64,000 nucleotides of DNA from contig JAEYLC010000014.1 in the NCBI GenBank assembly GCA_023461435.1, forward strand, positions 26,011 to 90,010, given 5' to 3'. Below the pieces are notes generated by a model. That model did no database searches and was not told the origin of the DNA. It was given only the letters and a program-made list of their open reading frames with translations. Source of the stretch: Bacillota bacterium. Lineage in GTDB: Bacteria; Bacillota; Clostridia; Christensenellales; SZUA-584. A program made the translations under genes and the position numbers. Of the stretch, positions 16,705-25,510 are shown piece by piece (positions within the stretch are counted from its first letter, which is position 1; each line of letters opens with the position of its first letter).

Positions 16705-18213
16705 ATGAGCCCTGAATATGTGGTTGAATTAAAAAACATCACCAAGGATTTTTCCGGAGTTCGGGCGCTGGACGATGTTTCGATTGGTATTCGCCCGGGA
16801 ACTGTGCATGCGCTTGTTGGGGAGAATGGCGCCGGAAAATCGACCCTCATGAAGATATTGAACGGTATACACAAACCAAACAGCGGGCAGATTGTGATTG
16901 CGGGTGAAGAAACGGTGATTGCAAACCCGATTGATGCCCGTGAAAAAGGCGTTTCCATGATCTATCAGGAGCTGAACTATGTGTCTGAGCTGTCGATAGA
17001 GGAAAACATTTTTATGGGGCGGTTTCCGTCCGGCAAACTGAAGGGCATGGTCAACTGGAAAGAGGTACGCCGGCAAACGATCGCATTTTTACAGCGCGAG
17101 GATCTTGACTATGACCCGGGCTTAAAGATCAAGAATTTATCGGTTTCCGAAATTCAGATGCTTGAGATCATCAAGGCGGTGTCGTTTGACGCGAAGGTCA
17201 TCATCATGGACGAGCCCACGTCGTCGATCTCGTCGCAGGAGGTCGATACGCTTTTTAAGAGAATCGAAGAGCTGAAAAAACGCGGTATCGGTATTGTCTA
17301 TATTTCTCACAGGATGGAAGAGATATTCAGGATTGCGGACGACATCACTGTCCTGCGCGACGGCAAGGTGGTCAGCACAGGACGGGCGGCGGAATATACC
17401 ATTGAGCGGCTGATTGCACAAATGGTTGGCCGCGAGATGAACAATATTTATCCTAAGGTTGAAGCTGAAATTGGCGATGCAGTGCTACAGCTGGAAAACC
17501 TGACCTCGGACGGCGTATTTGAGGATATTAGTCTGACCGTCAGACGGGGTGAGATACTGGGCATCGCAGGCTTGGTCGGGGCCGGCAGAACCGAGCTGGC
17601 CAGAGCTATTATAGGGCTTGATCCCATCAATGGCGGCGAGATACTACTCAACGGCGAGACCATAGAGCCGAAGTCCGTATGTTATATGATGAAAAACGGT
17701 GTCATTATGGTGTCGGAAGACCGTAGGGAATACGGTATCATCGGATGCCGCAATTTGTTGGAAAACGCAACGCTGGCGGATAATTGCGCAACCAAAGGCA
17801 TGATAGCAGGGAGAAAGGTGCAAACGAACAGGGTTAAAGAGCTGTTTAAAAGTCTGAACGTGAAAACACCAAGCATGGATGTGAACATCGAGAACTTAAG
17901 TGGCGGCAACCAGCAAAAGGTGGTCCTCGTAAAATGGCTGATGCTCAATGCCAAGGTGCTGATCATGGATGAGCCGACAAGGGGCATCGATGTGGGAGCA
18001 AAATACGAGATATACAAGATCGTCTGCGACCTTGCCAAACGCGGTTGTGCGATCATCATGATTTCTTCTGAGATTCCGGAGCTTATCGGTATGGTGGATA
18101 ACATTGTCGTAATGAGCCGGGGACACATTGTCGGCTCAATTGGCAAAGAGGCCTTCTCTCAGGAGCTAATATTAAAGTATGCAGTTGGAGGAAACGAGTC
18201 ATGCGAAAAATAA
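16705..18213 (+). CDS. Ribose-type ABC transporter ATPase, two cassettes
   Basis: RbsA/XylG-like fusion of two nucleotide-binding domains, 502 residues. The first cassette has Walker A GENGAGKST (39-47) and Walker B VIIMDEPT. The second has the degenerate loop GLVGAGRTEL typical of the family, signature LSGGNQQK and Walker B LIMDEPTRGID. It pairs with the permease, whose start overlaps this gene by 13 bases, and with the binding protein at 19227. Confidence 0.95.
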   Translation: MSPEYVVELKNITKDFSGVRALDDVSIGIRPGTVHALVGENGAGKSTLMKILNGIHKPNSGQIVIAGEETVIANPIDAREKGVSMIYQELNYVSELSIEENIFMGRFPSGKLKGMVNWKEVRRQTIAFLQREDLDYDPGLKIKNLSVSEIQMLEIIKAVSFDAKVIIMDEPTSSISSQEVDTLFKRIEELKKRGIGIVYISHRMEEIFRIADDITVLRDGKVVSTGRAAEYTIERLIAQMVGREMNNIYPKVEAEIGDAVLQLENLTSDGVFEDISLTVRRGEILGIAGLVGAGRTELARAIIGLDPINGGEILLNGETIEPKSVCYMMKNGVIMVSEDRREYGIIGCRNLLENATLADNCATKGMIAGRKVQTNRVKELFKSLNVKTPSMDVNIENLSGGNQQKVVLVKWLMLNAKVLIMDEPTRGIDVGAKYEIYKIVCDLAKRGCAIIMISSEIPELIGMVDNIVVMSRGHIVGSIGKEAFSQELILKYAVGGNESCEK

Positions 18214-19169
18214 GGCTGGGTAAGTATACAAGCATATTGATACTGGTGATGATGATCGTCATATGCGCCTTTATAGACGGGACGTTTCTGTCGCCCCAGA
18301 ACTTCATAAACATTTTAAGGCAGATCAGCGTTGTGACCATCATGGCCTTTGGCGCCACCATCCTCATCATTGGCGGGCAGCTTGACTTGTCGGTGGGAAC
18401 CAACGCGGCGATGTCCGGTACCTTCGCTTGCATTACGTATATCTCGACCAACTCTTTGGAATTGTCGATGATCGTGGGTATTATGTTGGGGGCCTTGGTG
18501 GGCATATTTAACGGCTTTGTCGTGACGATGTTCAACGCGCCGCCGTTTATCGTTACGCTGGCCATGCAGCAGGTGACGCTGGGCATCATCTTTCTTTATA
18601 CAGATGGCCAGAATGTCTACAACATTGGAGATTTCCGGCTGTTTGGTCAGGGCAGCATCGGTTTTGTTCCGGTTCCCATCATCATCATGCTGATTATCGG
18701 TGTGATTACTTGGTTCCTGCTGGAAAAATTCAAATTCGGCCGCTACATATTTGCAATTGGCGGCAATGAGAAAGCCGCGCTGGCATCGGGCGTTAATGTC
18801 AAACGGACGAAAATGCTGGCGTATATCTACTCCGGCGCGCTGGCTGGACTTGCAGGTGTGGTGCTTATGTCGAGGCTTAACGCCGGCTTGCCGGGCAGCG
18901 GTCTTGGATATGAAACGGATGCGCTTATGGCCGCGATTATTGGAGGGACAAGCTTTACGGGCGGTATCGGTACGGCAGTGGGGACGCTGATCGGCGCTTC
19001 GATCATCGGAATACTGAACAACATTATGAATCTTGTCGGTGTTCAGGCTTACGTGCAGCAGATTTTAAAAGGGCTTTTGATCATCTTTGCGGTGGTTGTG
19101 GATATTTACAGCAAGGAACATAAAAAAACCGTCAGGATTATTGATAATAAGAGTCGGACAAACGGGTAA
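18201..19169 (+). CDS. Ribose-type ABC transporter permease
   Basis: RbsC/XylH-like membrane subunit, 322 residues, with 8-10 hydrophobic helices and family motifs TILIIGGQLDLSVG near the N-terminus and ALMAAIIGGTSFTGGIG near the C-terminus. It overlaps the ATPase gene by 13 bases, implying translational coupling. Imports a free pentose, tetritol or similar small sugar as judged by family. Confidence 0.95.
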   Translation: MRKIRLGKYTSILILVMMIVICAFIDGTFLSPQNFINILRQISVVTIMAFGATILIIGGQLDLSVGTNAAMSGTFACITYISTNSLELSMIVGIMLGALVGIFNGFVVTMFNAPPFIVTLAMQQVTLGIIFLYTDGQNVYNIGDFRLFGQGSIGFVPVPIIIMLIIGVITWFLLEKFKFGRYIFAIGGNEKAALASGVNVKRTKMLAYIYSGALAGLAGVVLMSRLNAGLPGSGLGYETDALMAAIIGGTSFTGGIGTAVGTLIGASIIGILNNIMNLVGVQAYVQQILKGLLIIFAVVVDIYSKEHKKTVRIIDNKSRTNG

Positions 19170-19226
19170 GAAAGAGTTTAGCCCATGGGCTAATATAAAA
19201 TAGCGAAAGAAAGGTGAACAAGAGAG

Positions 19227-20273
19227 ATGAAAAAAGTTTTGGTATTGATGTTAGCTGTTGCGATGTTCCTTATGATGTTTTCCGGTTGCAGCGTGTCACA
19301 GACCAGCGAGTCGCCCTCTGCGAGCACAGCGCAGCAGCAGGCTTCGGAGGAGGTTGCGACGGATGGATCAACCGAACCCACGGCAGAGGATGAAACGTTT
19401 GAAGTTGCAGTGCTGATTTCGGACATGACTGCCACATATGCATCCTGGCTTTCGTACTCATTCAACACAATAGCCAGCGATTACCCGCAGCTGAAAATCA
19501 CAACGCTCGATTGCGGTAACGATCAGGGAACCCAGATTTCCAATCTGGAAAACTGCATCACAAAGGGATTTGATTATGTGATTGTGCAGCCCATAGACGT
19601 GACGGCTATTGCCAGCGCTGTGAACAGCGTGATCGATGCGGGCATTCCTGTCTGTACTGTAAACGGAAGCAACAATGGGATGGATAGAGCCTCGTGCGTG
19701 GACTGCGATCCCGTTCAGCAAGGTGCCATTCCTGCTGCGGTAGCGTTGGAACAGATACCTGAAAATGGAAACGTGGTGGTTCTGCTTGGACCTTCGGGCA
19801 ACTTCCATTCTAACGGTCGTCGTGAAGGCTGGGAGGAAACCTTCTTTGCTGTCAGAGATGACGTGACCATTCTCGATGAGCAGATTGCCAACTGGTCTAA
19901 GGACGAAGGCATGGCGTTGATGGAAGACTGGATCACAAAGTATGGCGACAAGATCGACGCTGTGGTTTCCATGAACGATGCGATGGCGCTGGGCTGCATT
20001 GAGGCAGCGAAGGCGGCAGACCTCAAAGGCCTTCTGTACTATGGCGTTGACGGTTTGGCGGATGCGTGCCTTTCCATACAGGCGGGTGAGCTGACGGCAA
20101 CCTGCGTGCAGAATGCCTATGCACAGGCCGGTGCGGCTCTGGATATTGCCAGCAGAGTTCTTGCGGGCGAAATTGAGAGAGAGACCAACAACCCTGATGG
20201 CGAGCTGATCGATCCTTCAAACGTTGCGAAGTGGATTACGACTCACACCGAAAACGGACAGATCAAATCTTAA
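19227..20273 (+). CDS. Ribose-type ABC transporter substrate-binding lipoprotein
   Basis: RbsB-like periplasmic-binding fold lipoprotein of 348 residues. The signal ends MMFSGC with lipidated C21; a Ser/Thr/Glu linker follows to about residue 50. The core contains FDYVIVQPIDVTAI, GIPVCTVNGSNNG and VSMNDAMALGCIEA, standard for the family. The ligand is presumably the substrate of the catabolic genes that follow. Confidence 0.94.
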   Translation: MKKVLVLMLAVAMFLMMFSGCSVSQTSESPSASTAQQQASEEVATDGSTEPTAEDETFEVAVLISDMTATYASWLSYSFNTIASDYPQLKITTLDCGNDQGTQISNLENCITKGFDYVIVQPIDVTAIASAVNSVIDAGIPVCTVNGSNNGMDRASCVDCDPVQQGAIPAAVALEQIPENGNVVVLLGPSGNFHSNGRREGWEETFFAVRDDVTILDEQIANWSKDEGMALMEDWITKYGDKIDAVVSMNDAMALGCIEAAKAADLKGLLYYGVDGLADACLSIQAGELTATCVQNAYAQAGAALDIASRVLAGEIERETNNPDGELIDPSNVAKWITTHTENGQIKS

Positions 20274-20358
20274 TAAGCGGGACTTCAAATAGAGTTGATG
20301 CAGCAGGTCGGCGCATGGTCACATGCGCTGGCCCGTTGCAATATGGGAAGGAACATCA

Positions 20359-21123
20359 ATGAATACGTATAAAGGTTTTAGTTTAGATCTGTCGCTGGAA
20401 GATAAGATTGCTGTTGTGACCGGCGCGGCAAGCGGAATCGGTAATGCGATTGCGCAAATGATGAGCGCAAAGGGCGCAAAGGTTGTGATGCTAGACCTGA
20501 ACGCAGCAGTGATGGAGGCGGCAGTCAAGGTTGATAACGCTGTGGGCTTTCAGTTGGATATCTGCGATTATATCAAAACACAAGCCACTGTAAAGAAAAT
20601 TGTCGGCGAGGTTGGGCCCATCGATATTTTGTGTAACATTGCGGGTCTGGGTTCCGGGGTCAATGCGGAGTCGGTCACAAAGGAGGAGTTTGACCGCGTG
20701 CTGATGGTTAATTTGAATGCGGCATTTTATATGGCGCAGCTGGTGGGGCGTGAAATGATCGCGGCCAACCGGGGCGGCCGTATTATTAACATGGCGTCGC
20801 AGGCGGGTATTGTCGCGCTGCACGGGCATGTCGCGTATTCTGCAAGCAAGGCCGGGCTGCTTGCCGTGACGCGGGACCTCGCGCTGGAGTGGGGCAAGTA
20901 CGGTATTACAACCAACGCCATTTCACCGACCGTTGTTATGACGCCTATGGCAAAGGAATACTGGAGCGGAAAGCGCGGAGCAGACCATATTGCCCAGATA
21001 CCCGCCGGACGCTTTGCCGAGATGGACGAAATTGCGATCGCTGCATGCTATCTGGCCAGCGATGCCGCCGCTATGGTGAACGGAGCCAATCTGGTGATAG
21101 ATGGCGGCTTTACAATCTGCTGA
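20359..21123 (+). CDS. SDR dehydrogenase, threitol/polyol dehydrogenase type
   Basis: NAD(P)-dependent short-chain dehydrogenase of 254 residues; the ATG at 20359 follows ggaagga. Visible are the Rossmann motif TGAASGIG (21-28), NIAG (93-96) and the catalytic set S147, Y160, K164 (YSASK). D46 (MLDLN) after beta-2 favours NAD. The N-terminal SLDLSLEDKIAVVTGAASGI resembles polyol dehydrogenases such as GolD and D-threitol dehydrogenase. Likely oxidises a polyol to a ketose such as erythrulose; the exact substrate is inferred from context. Confidence 0.85.
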   Translation: MNTYKGFSLDLSLEDKIAVVTGAASGIGNAIAQMMSAKGAKVVMLDLNAAVMEAAVKVDNAVGFQLDICDYIKTQATVKKIVGEVGPIDILCNIAGLGSGVNAESVTKEEFDRVLMVNLNAAFYMAQLVGREMIAANRGGRIINMASQAGIVALHGHVAYSASKAGLLAVTRDLALEWGKYGITTNAISPTVVMTPMAKEYWSGKRGADHIAQIPAGRFAEMDEIAIAACYLASDAAAMVNGANLVIDGGFTIC

Positions 21124-21125
21124 TT

Positions 21126-22613
21126 ATGAAAGATATGACGGGACGCCATTTGGCTGTCGATTTGGGATCCAGCAATGGAAAAATATTGCTTTGCGAGCTT
21201 GATTCCTCTAAACGGTTAAGCGTTAGGCTGGTTTCACGCTTTATTATGCCGCGGCTGTGGCTTGGCGGGCATCTGTCTATTAACGTGTATGGCATATACG
21301 AAGAGATCTGCGCGGCAATTCGGATGTTGGCAAATGAAGGCGTCTATATAGACAGCATGGGCGTCGACTCGTGGGCGAGTGATTTTGGGCTTGTGACCGA
21401 AGAGGGCGAGTGCGTGGGTCTCCCGGTGTTTTACCGGGATGCGCGATGCGCCGGTATGACGGGAGAGGTAGAAAAGACTATCGATTATGCCGCGTTGTAT
21501 CGCCTGACCACTCAGCGGAGGATGGATGAATCGACGTTGTGCCAGTTGTTGGCGGTCAAACGAAAGAGCAGCTTGCTGGCCCGCGATATGCACATAATGT
21601 CCATTGGTGATCTCGTCATGCATTTTTTTACGCCGTGCATATGTAACGAGTTCACGGTCGCCTCATATACACAGATGTTCAGCATGTCGAAAATGTCCTG
21701 GGAGGATGAGGTGTTTGACCTGTTTGACTTGCCGCGGTCTTTGCAAACAAAAATTGTGTGGCCGGGTGAGCAGCGCGGGAGAACCAGCGGGGATGTCGCC
21801 AGATACTGCGGACAGGGCTTTGATGTGATATCACCTGCCGTACATGATACGTCTTCGGCTGTTGCCGCGATACCCGCCGTGGATCATCGTGATTGGGCGT
21901 TTATCGCCACAGGGACGTGGTTCCTGGTAGGTATGGAGCTTGATAAGCCGGGTGATATTGAGCTTTCGTACCAGAACAATTTTTCAAACACGGGGCTCGC
22001 TTTTAAAAAGAATATGCTCAAGCGCAATGTATCGGCCCTGTGGCTGATACAGGAGTGCAAGCGCGCATGGGATAAAACGGAAGGCGGAATCACGTATCCG
22101 CAAATTGTGGAGCAGGCGGAAAGGGAAGAGGCGTTTGCCGCCTTTATCGATACTGATGCGGAGGAGTTTTTTCGCTCGGATTACATGCCGCTCAGCATCG
22201 TCCAATACCTAAAGAGGACGGGGCAGGCGGATATAGAAATCAGCGAAGTGGGTAAGATTGCGCGCATCATTTACGAAAGCATCGCCATGAAATGCCGGTA
22301 TGCGCTGGATAAACTGATTGAGGTTTCAGGGAGGGAAGTCGAGGTGCTATACATCGTCGGCGGAGCTTCCGGCATTGTCCTGCTCAATGGCATGATCGCC
22401 TCGGCCACGGGCAGAGAGGTGATAGCGGGTGTGCCGGACGCCTCCGGCGTCGGAAACGGATTGCTTCAGGCGTATGGCTGCGGAAGCATTTCGGAGCAGG
22501 AGCTTAGGCAAATCGTGTCGGACGGACATAAACTGACGCGGTATCAGCCAGACGAAAGCTTGCCGCTGTGGGAAGAAAGCTATCGCCGGTTTTGCAATGT
22601 GTGCGGATGCTGA
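21126..22613 (+). CDS. FGGY-family carbohydrate kinase, rhamnulokinase-like
   Basis: ATP-dependent sugar kinase of 495 residues. Start at 21126, two bases after the SDR stop; an in-frame extension to 20889 lies inside the SDR gene and was rejected. Motifs are AVDLGSSNGKI (10-20), GVDSWASDFGL, FIATGTWFLVG and IVGGAS..LLNGMIASATGR, the RhaB-like branch. RhaB-type kinases phosphorylate ketoses at C1, which would supply the class II aldolase. The ketose is unknown. Confidence 0.88.
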   Translation: MKDMTGRHLAVDLGSSNGKILLCELDSSKRLSVRLVSRFIMPRLWLGGHLSINVYGIYEEICAAIRMLANEGVYIDSMGVDSWASDFGLVTEEGECVGLPVFYRDARCAGMTGEVEKTIDYAALYRLTTQRRMDESTLCQLLAVKRKSSLLARDMHIMSIGDLVMHFFTPCICNEFTVASYTQMFSMSKMSWEDEVFDLFDLPRSLQTKIVWPGEQRGRTSGDVARYCGQGFDVISPAVHDTSSAVAAIPAVDHRDWAFIATGTWFLVGMELDKPGDIELSYQNNFSNTGLAFKKNMLKRNVSALWLIQECKRAWDKTEGGITYPQIVEQAEREEAFAAFIDTDAEEFFRSDYMPLSIVQYLKRTGQADIEISEVGKIARIIYESIAMKCRYALDKLIEVSGREVEVLYIVGGASGIVLLNGMIASATGREVIAGVPDASGVGNGLLQAYGCGSISEQELRQIVSDGHKLTRYQPDESLPLWEESYRRFCNVCGC

Positions 22614-22665
22614 CGGTTGTTTTCAGGTGAATAATAAACGCTTTGATTAAAGGAGGAATGATGAA

Positions 22666-23349
22666 ATGAAACGGTCGGAAATCAACAAACAGATTAAATG
22701 GACGATGGACGCCTGCAAAAATCTGCATTTTAATCTTCCGGGATTTGCATTTTGGACAAAGGATGAGTGGGCGGCAAAAGCTGATAAAACGAAGCATATG
22801 GTTGGCGTGGCACAGGGCTGGGATGTGACGGATTATGCCAGCGGAGATTTTGACAAAGTGGGTGCCGTGCTTTTTACGCTGAGAAATGGGAATCTGTACG
22901 ATACGTCACTGGGTACGCCTTATTGTGAGAAGCTTATCGCTATGAAGGCCGGGCAGCTTCTGCCGATGCATTTTCATTATTCAAAAACGGAGGACATTAT
23001 CAACCGCTGCGGGGGTACGCTCTGCGTGACGGTTTATAACTCGAAAAGCAAGGAGGAGGGATACACGCTGGATACAGAGTCGGACGTGGAGCTGAGGCTG
23101 GACGGCGTGACCACAATCGTTCCCGCAGGCGGTACGGTGGAAATCACCAACGGCAACAGCATCACCCTTTTCCCGTATGTGTATCACACGTTTACCGCGA
23201 AAGCACAGGATGGCGACCTGATTGTGGGTGAAGTCTCCAGCATCAATGACGACGGCGTGGACAATCATTTCTTTGAAAGCTTTGAGTTGTCCATACAAGA
23301 GGACGAGGACGTGGTGTATCCGCTGTGCAACGGCTATAAGCAAAAGTAA
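22666..23349 (+). CDS. D-lyxose ketol-isomerase family cupin
   Basis: Metal-dependent cupin isomerase of 227 residues. The predicted metal site is H102, H104 and E109 (MHFHYSKTED) with H174 (YVYHTF). The family interconverts D-lyxose and D-xylulose and often acts on mannose/fructose or L-ribose. A strong aaggagga site precedes the ATG. Between an FGGY kinase and a DhaKL pair, it likely makes the ketose those kinases use; specificity within the family varies. Confidence 0.85.
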   Translation: MKRSEINKQIKWTMDACKNLHFNLPGFAFWTKDEWAAKADKTKHMVGVAQGWDVTDYASGDFDKVGAVLFTLRNGNLYDTSLGTPYCEKLIAMKAGQLLPMHFHYSKTEDIINRCGGTLCVTVYNSKSKEEGYTLDTESDVELRLDGVTTIVPAGGTVEITNGNSITLFPYVYHTFTAKAQDGDLIVGEVSSINDDGVDNHFFESFELSIQEDEDVVYPLCNGYKQK

Positions 23350-23373
23350 AAATAAGAAACGGAATATAGAGCA

Positions 23374-24006
23374 ATGAAAGAGATGAGCTGCGAACAGCTG
23401 CGGCAGATGCTGATTGCCGTTGCGGATAAGGTTATAGAGAGCAAGCCGTTGCTGACCGAGGTGGACAGCAAAATAGGCGACGGCGATCACGGTATCGGCA
23501 TGGAGCGCGGGTTGCACAAGGCGAAGGAAAAGCTGATTGCTATGCCGGAGTGCGCGGACGTCTACGAGCTGCTCAGAGAAATGGGCAAAACGATGATGAT
23601 GGAAATGGGTGGCGCGTCCGGAGTCATCTTTGCGACGATGTTTATGGGCGGCGCATCCGGCAAGCACGCGTCGGCCTCGCTGACCCCTGCGCAGTTCGCT
23701 GATGTTTTCGCGGGTGGATTGGATAAAATCAAGCAGCGAGGCAAGGCCGAGGTTGGCGACAAAACCATGGTGGACGCTTTGCAGCCTGCCGTGGAGGCCA
23801 TGCAGGGATATGCAGGCGAAGGATTTGAGGATATGCTGGCGCTTACGTCGCAGGCCGCAGCTGATGGTATGGAGCGCACGAAAGGCTATCAGGCTCGCTT
23901 CGGGCGAGCCAAATCCCTGATGGAGCGCGCGATTGGCTTCCCGGATGCGGGCGCGGTTTCCGTCACGATCATATTCCAGTCAATGAACGACTATTTACGA
24001 GGATGA
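23374..24006 (+). CDS. dhaL: Dihydroxyacetone kinase subunit DhaL-like
   Basis: All-alpha nucleotide-binding subunit, 210 residues. The Mg-ADP ligands D31, D36 and D38 with H39 (EVDSKIGDGDHG) and the GGASG segment are intact. It normally carries ADP to be rephosphorylated by DhaM or exchanged with ATP in ATP-dependent types. No dhaM is nearby, so an ATP-dependent two-subunit kinase is inferred. The order dhaL-dhaK is reversed from the usual one, and dhaK starts five bases after this stop. Confidence 0.88.
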   Translation: MKEMSCEQLRQMLIAVADKVIESKPLLTEVDSKIGDGDHGIGMERGLHKAKEKLIAMPECADVYELLREMGKTMMMEMGGASGVIFATMFMGGASGKHASASLTPAQFADVFAGGLDKIKQRGKAEVGDKTMVDALQPAVEAMQGYAGEGFEDMLALTSQAAADGMERTKGYQARFGRAKSLMERAIGFPDAGAVSVTIIFQSMNDYLRG

Positions 24007-24010
24007 GCAA

Positions 24011-25003
24011 ATGTTAAAGAAAATAATCAACGCGCCGTCCGATTGCGTGCGCGAGGCGGGCGAGGGCTTTTTGGCCGCCTTTGGCAGCGCCTACGAGGCT
24101 GTGCCCGGGGTCATGGGCCTAAAGATCATAAACAAGAAGGACAAGCCGGCGCTGGTGATTGGGGGCGGCAGTGGTCACGAGCCTATGTTCGCCTATTTTA
24201 TAGGAGATAATCTCGCGGATGCTGCCGCAATAGGCAACGTTTTCGCATCGCCAGATCCCAACACAATCGTGCAGACCGCGCTGTCCGTGCAAGCCGGAAA
24301 AGGTGTGCTGTTCGTGTACGGCAATTATGCCGGAGACAACATGAATTTCGACATCGCGGCAGAAATGCTGGAGGATATGGGCATTGGCTGCGAAACGGTG
24401 CGCGTGCGTGACGACATTGCGTCTGCGCCAAGGGAGCGTATCGAGGACCGCAGGGGCATTGCGGGCGATCTGTTCGTGGTTAAAATTGCGGGTGCGGCAA
24501 CGGCGGCGGGGCTTGACCTAAAGGAAGCCGCCCGTGTGACGGCGAAGGCGTGCGACAGTGTATACAGCATCGGCGTCGGCTTGTCGGGCGCGACGATTCC
24601 CGGGGAGAGAAAGCCGATATTCGAGCTGCCTGATGATGAGATAGAATTCGGGCTGGGTATCCACGGAGAACCGGGCATAAAACGCGTGAAGCTGGTTTCG
24701 GCCGATGAGATGGTCGAGACGCTGGTCAGGCTTCTGCTTGTAGATTCGGGCATTAAGGGGGGCGATCTTGTTTGCACGTATGTGAACGGCCTTGGTTCAA
24801 CGACGCTGATGGAGCTCTATATCGCCAACAGAAAGCTTCGCGGTTTGCTGAACGAAAGAGGCATCAAAGTCTTTGATATGGAAGTCAATTCATATGTCAC
24901 CTCGCAGGAGATGGCGGGGATGTCCATAAGCTTTTTGAAGCTTGACGATGAATTGATGAGGTATTATACCATGCCGTGCAGCTCGCCGTATTACAAGAAA
25001 TGA
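24011..25003 (+). CDS. dhaK: Dihydroxyacetone kinase subunit DhaK-like
   Basis: Substrate-binding subunit, 330 residues. GGGSGHEP (51-58) with H56, GNYAGD with D109, and GIHGEPG with H218, the histidine that forms a hemiaminal with the ketose carbonyl, are all present at E. coli-like positions. In tetritol-utilisation clusters DAK-family kinases phosphorylate D- or L-erythrulose. Beside TPI-like and RpiB-like isomerases, a tetrulose substrate is as plausible as dihydroxyacetone. Confidence 0.88.
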   Translation: MLKKIINAPSDCVREAGEGFLAAFGSAYEAVPGVMGLKIINKKDKPALVIGGGSGHEPMFAYFIGDNLADAAAIGNVFASPDPNTIVQTALSVQAGKGVLFVYGNYAGDNMNFDIAAEMLEDMGIGCETVRVRDDIASAPRERIEDRRGIAGDLFVVKIAGAATAAGLDLKEAARVTAKACDSVYSIGVGLSGATIPGERKPIFELPDDEIEFGLGIHGEPGIKRVKLVSADEMVETLVRLLLVDSGIKGGDLVCTYVNGLGSTTLMELYIANRKLRGLLNERGIKVFDMEVNSYVTSQEMAGMSISFLKLDDELMRYYTMPCSSPYYKK

Positions 25004-25027
25004 GCTGTCTGCAAAAAGGAGAGCTAG

Positions 25028-25510
25028 ATGCAAGAATATGTAATTGGCTGCGATAACGCGGCAGTATCGCTGAAAAACACGCTGAAGGATGAACTGCTGT
25101 CTATGGGCTACAAGGTGGAGGATGTGGGGTGTTACACGCCCGATGATCCGGAGTATTATCCGTATATCGCCAAAGCGGTGTGCGAGAATATAATAGAAAG
25201 CGGCTATCAAAAGCATGGTGTGCTGATCTGCGGCACGGGGCTTGGCGTATGCATGGCGGCCAACAAATTTAAGGGCATAAGAGCGGGCGTGTGCCACGAT
25301 AGTTACTCGGCTGAACGGCTGGCGCTGAGCAACGACGGCAACGTCATCTGCTTCGGCGCACGGGTGATCGGTGCGGAGCTTGCCAAAAAGGTACTCAGGG
25401 AATGGATTGGCCTTAAGTATCAGGACGGTCCGTCCACACCCAAGGTGGCGGCAATCATGGAAATTGAGAACGAAAGGATGCGGCAAGAGCATGAGGCATC
25501 CGCTGGATAA
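25028..25510 (+). CDS. RpiB/LacAB-family sugar-phosphate isomerase
   Basis: Aldose-ketose phosphate isomerase of 160 residues, slightly longer than ribose-5-phosphate isomerase B. It keeps the active-site C68 (ICGTGLG), H90 (CHDSYSAERL) and NDGNVICFGARVIG, but the N-terminal GSDHA motif reads GCDNA, with Asn in place of His. RpiB-family enzymes convert erythrulose 4-phosphate to erythrose 4-phosphate in tetritol pathways (DerI/EryI). Its end overlaps the next gene by 20 bases. Confidence 0.85.
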   Translation: MQEYVIGCDNAAVSLKNTLKDELLSMGYKVEDVGCYTPDDPEYYPYIAKAVCENIIESGYQKHGVLICGTGLGVCMAANKFKGIRAGVCHDSYSAERLALSNDGNVICFGARVIGAELAKKVLREWIGLKYQDGPSTPKVAAIMEIENERMRQEHEASAG

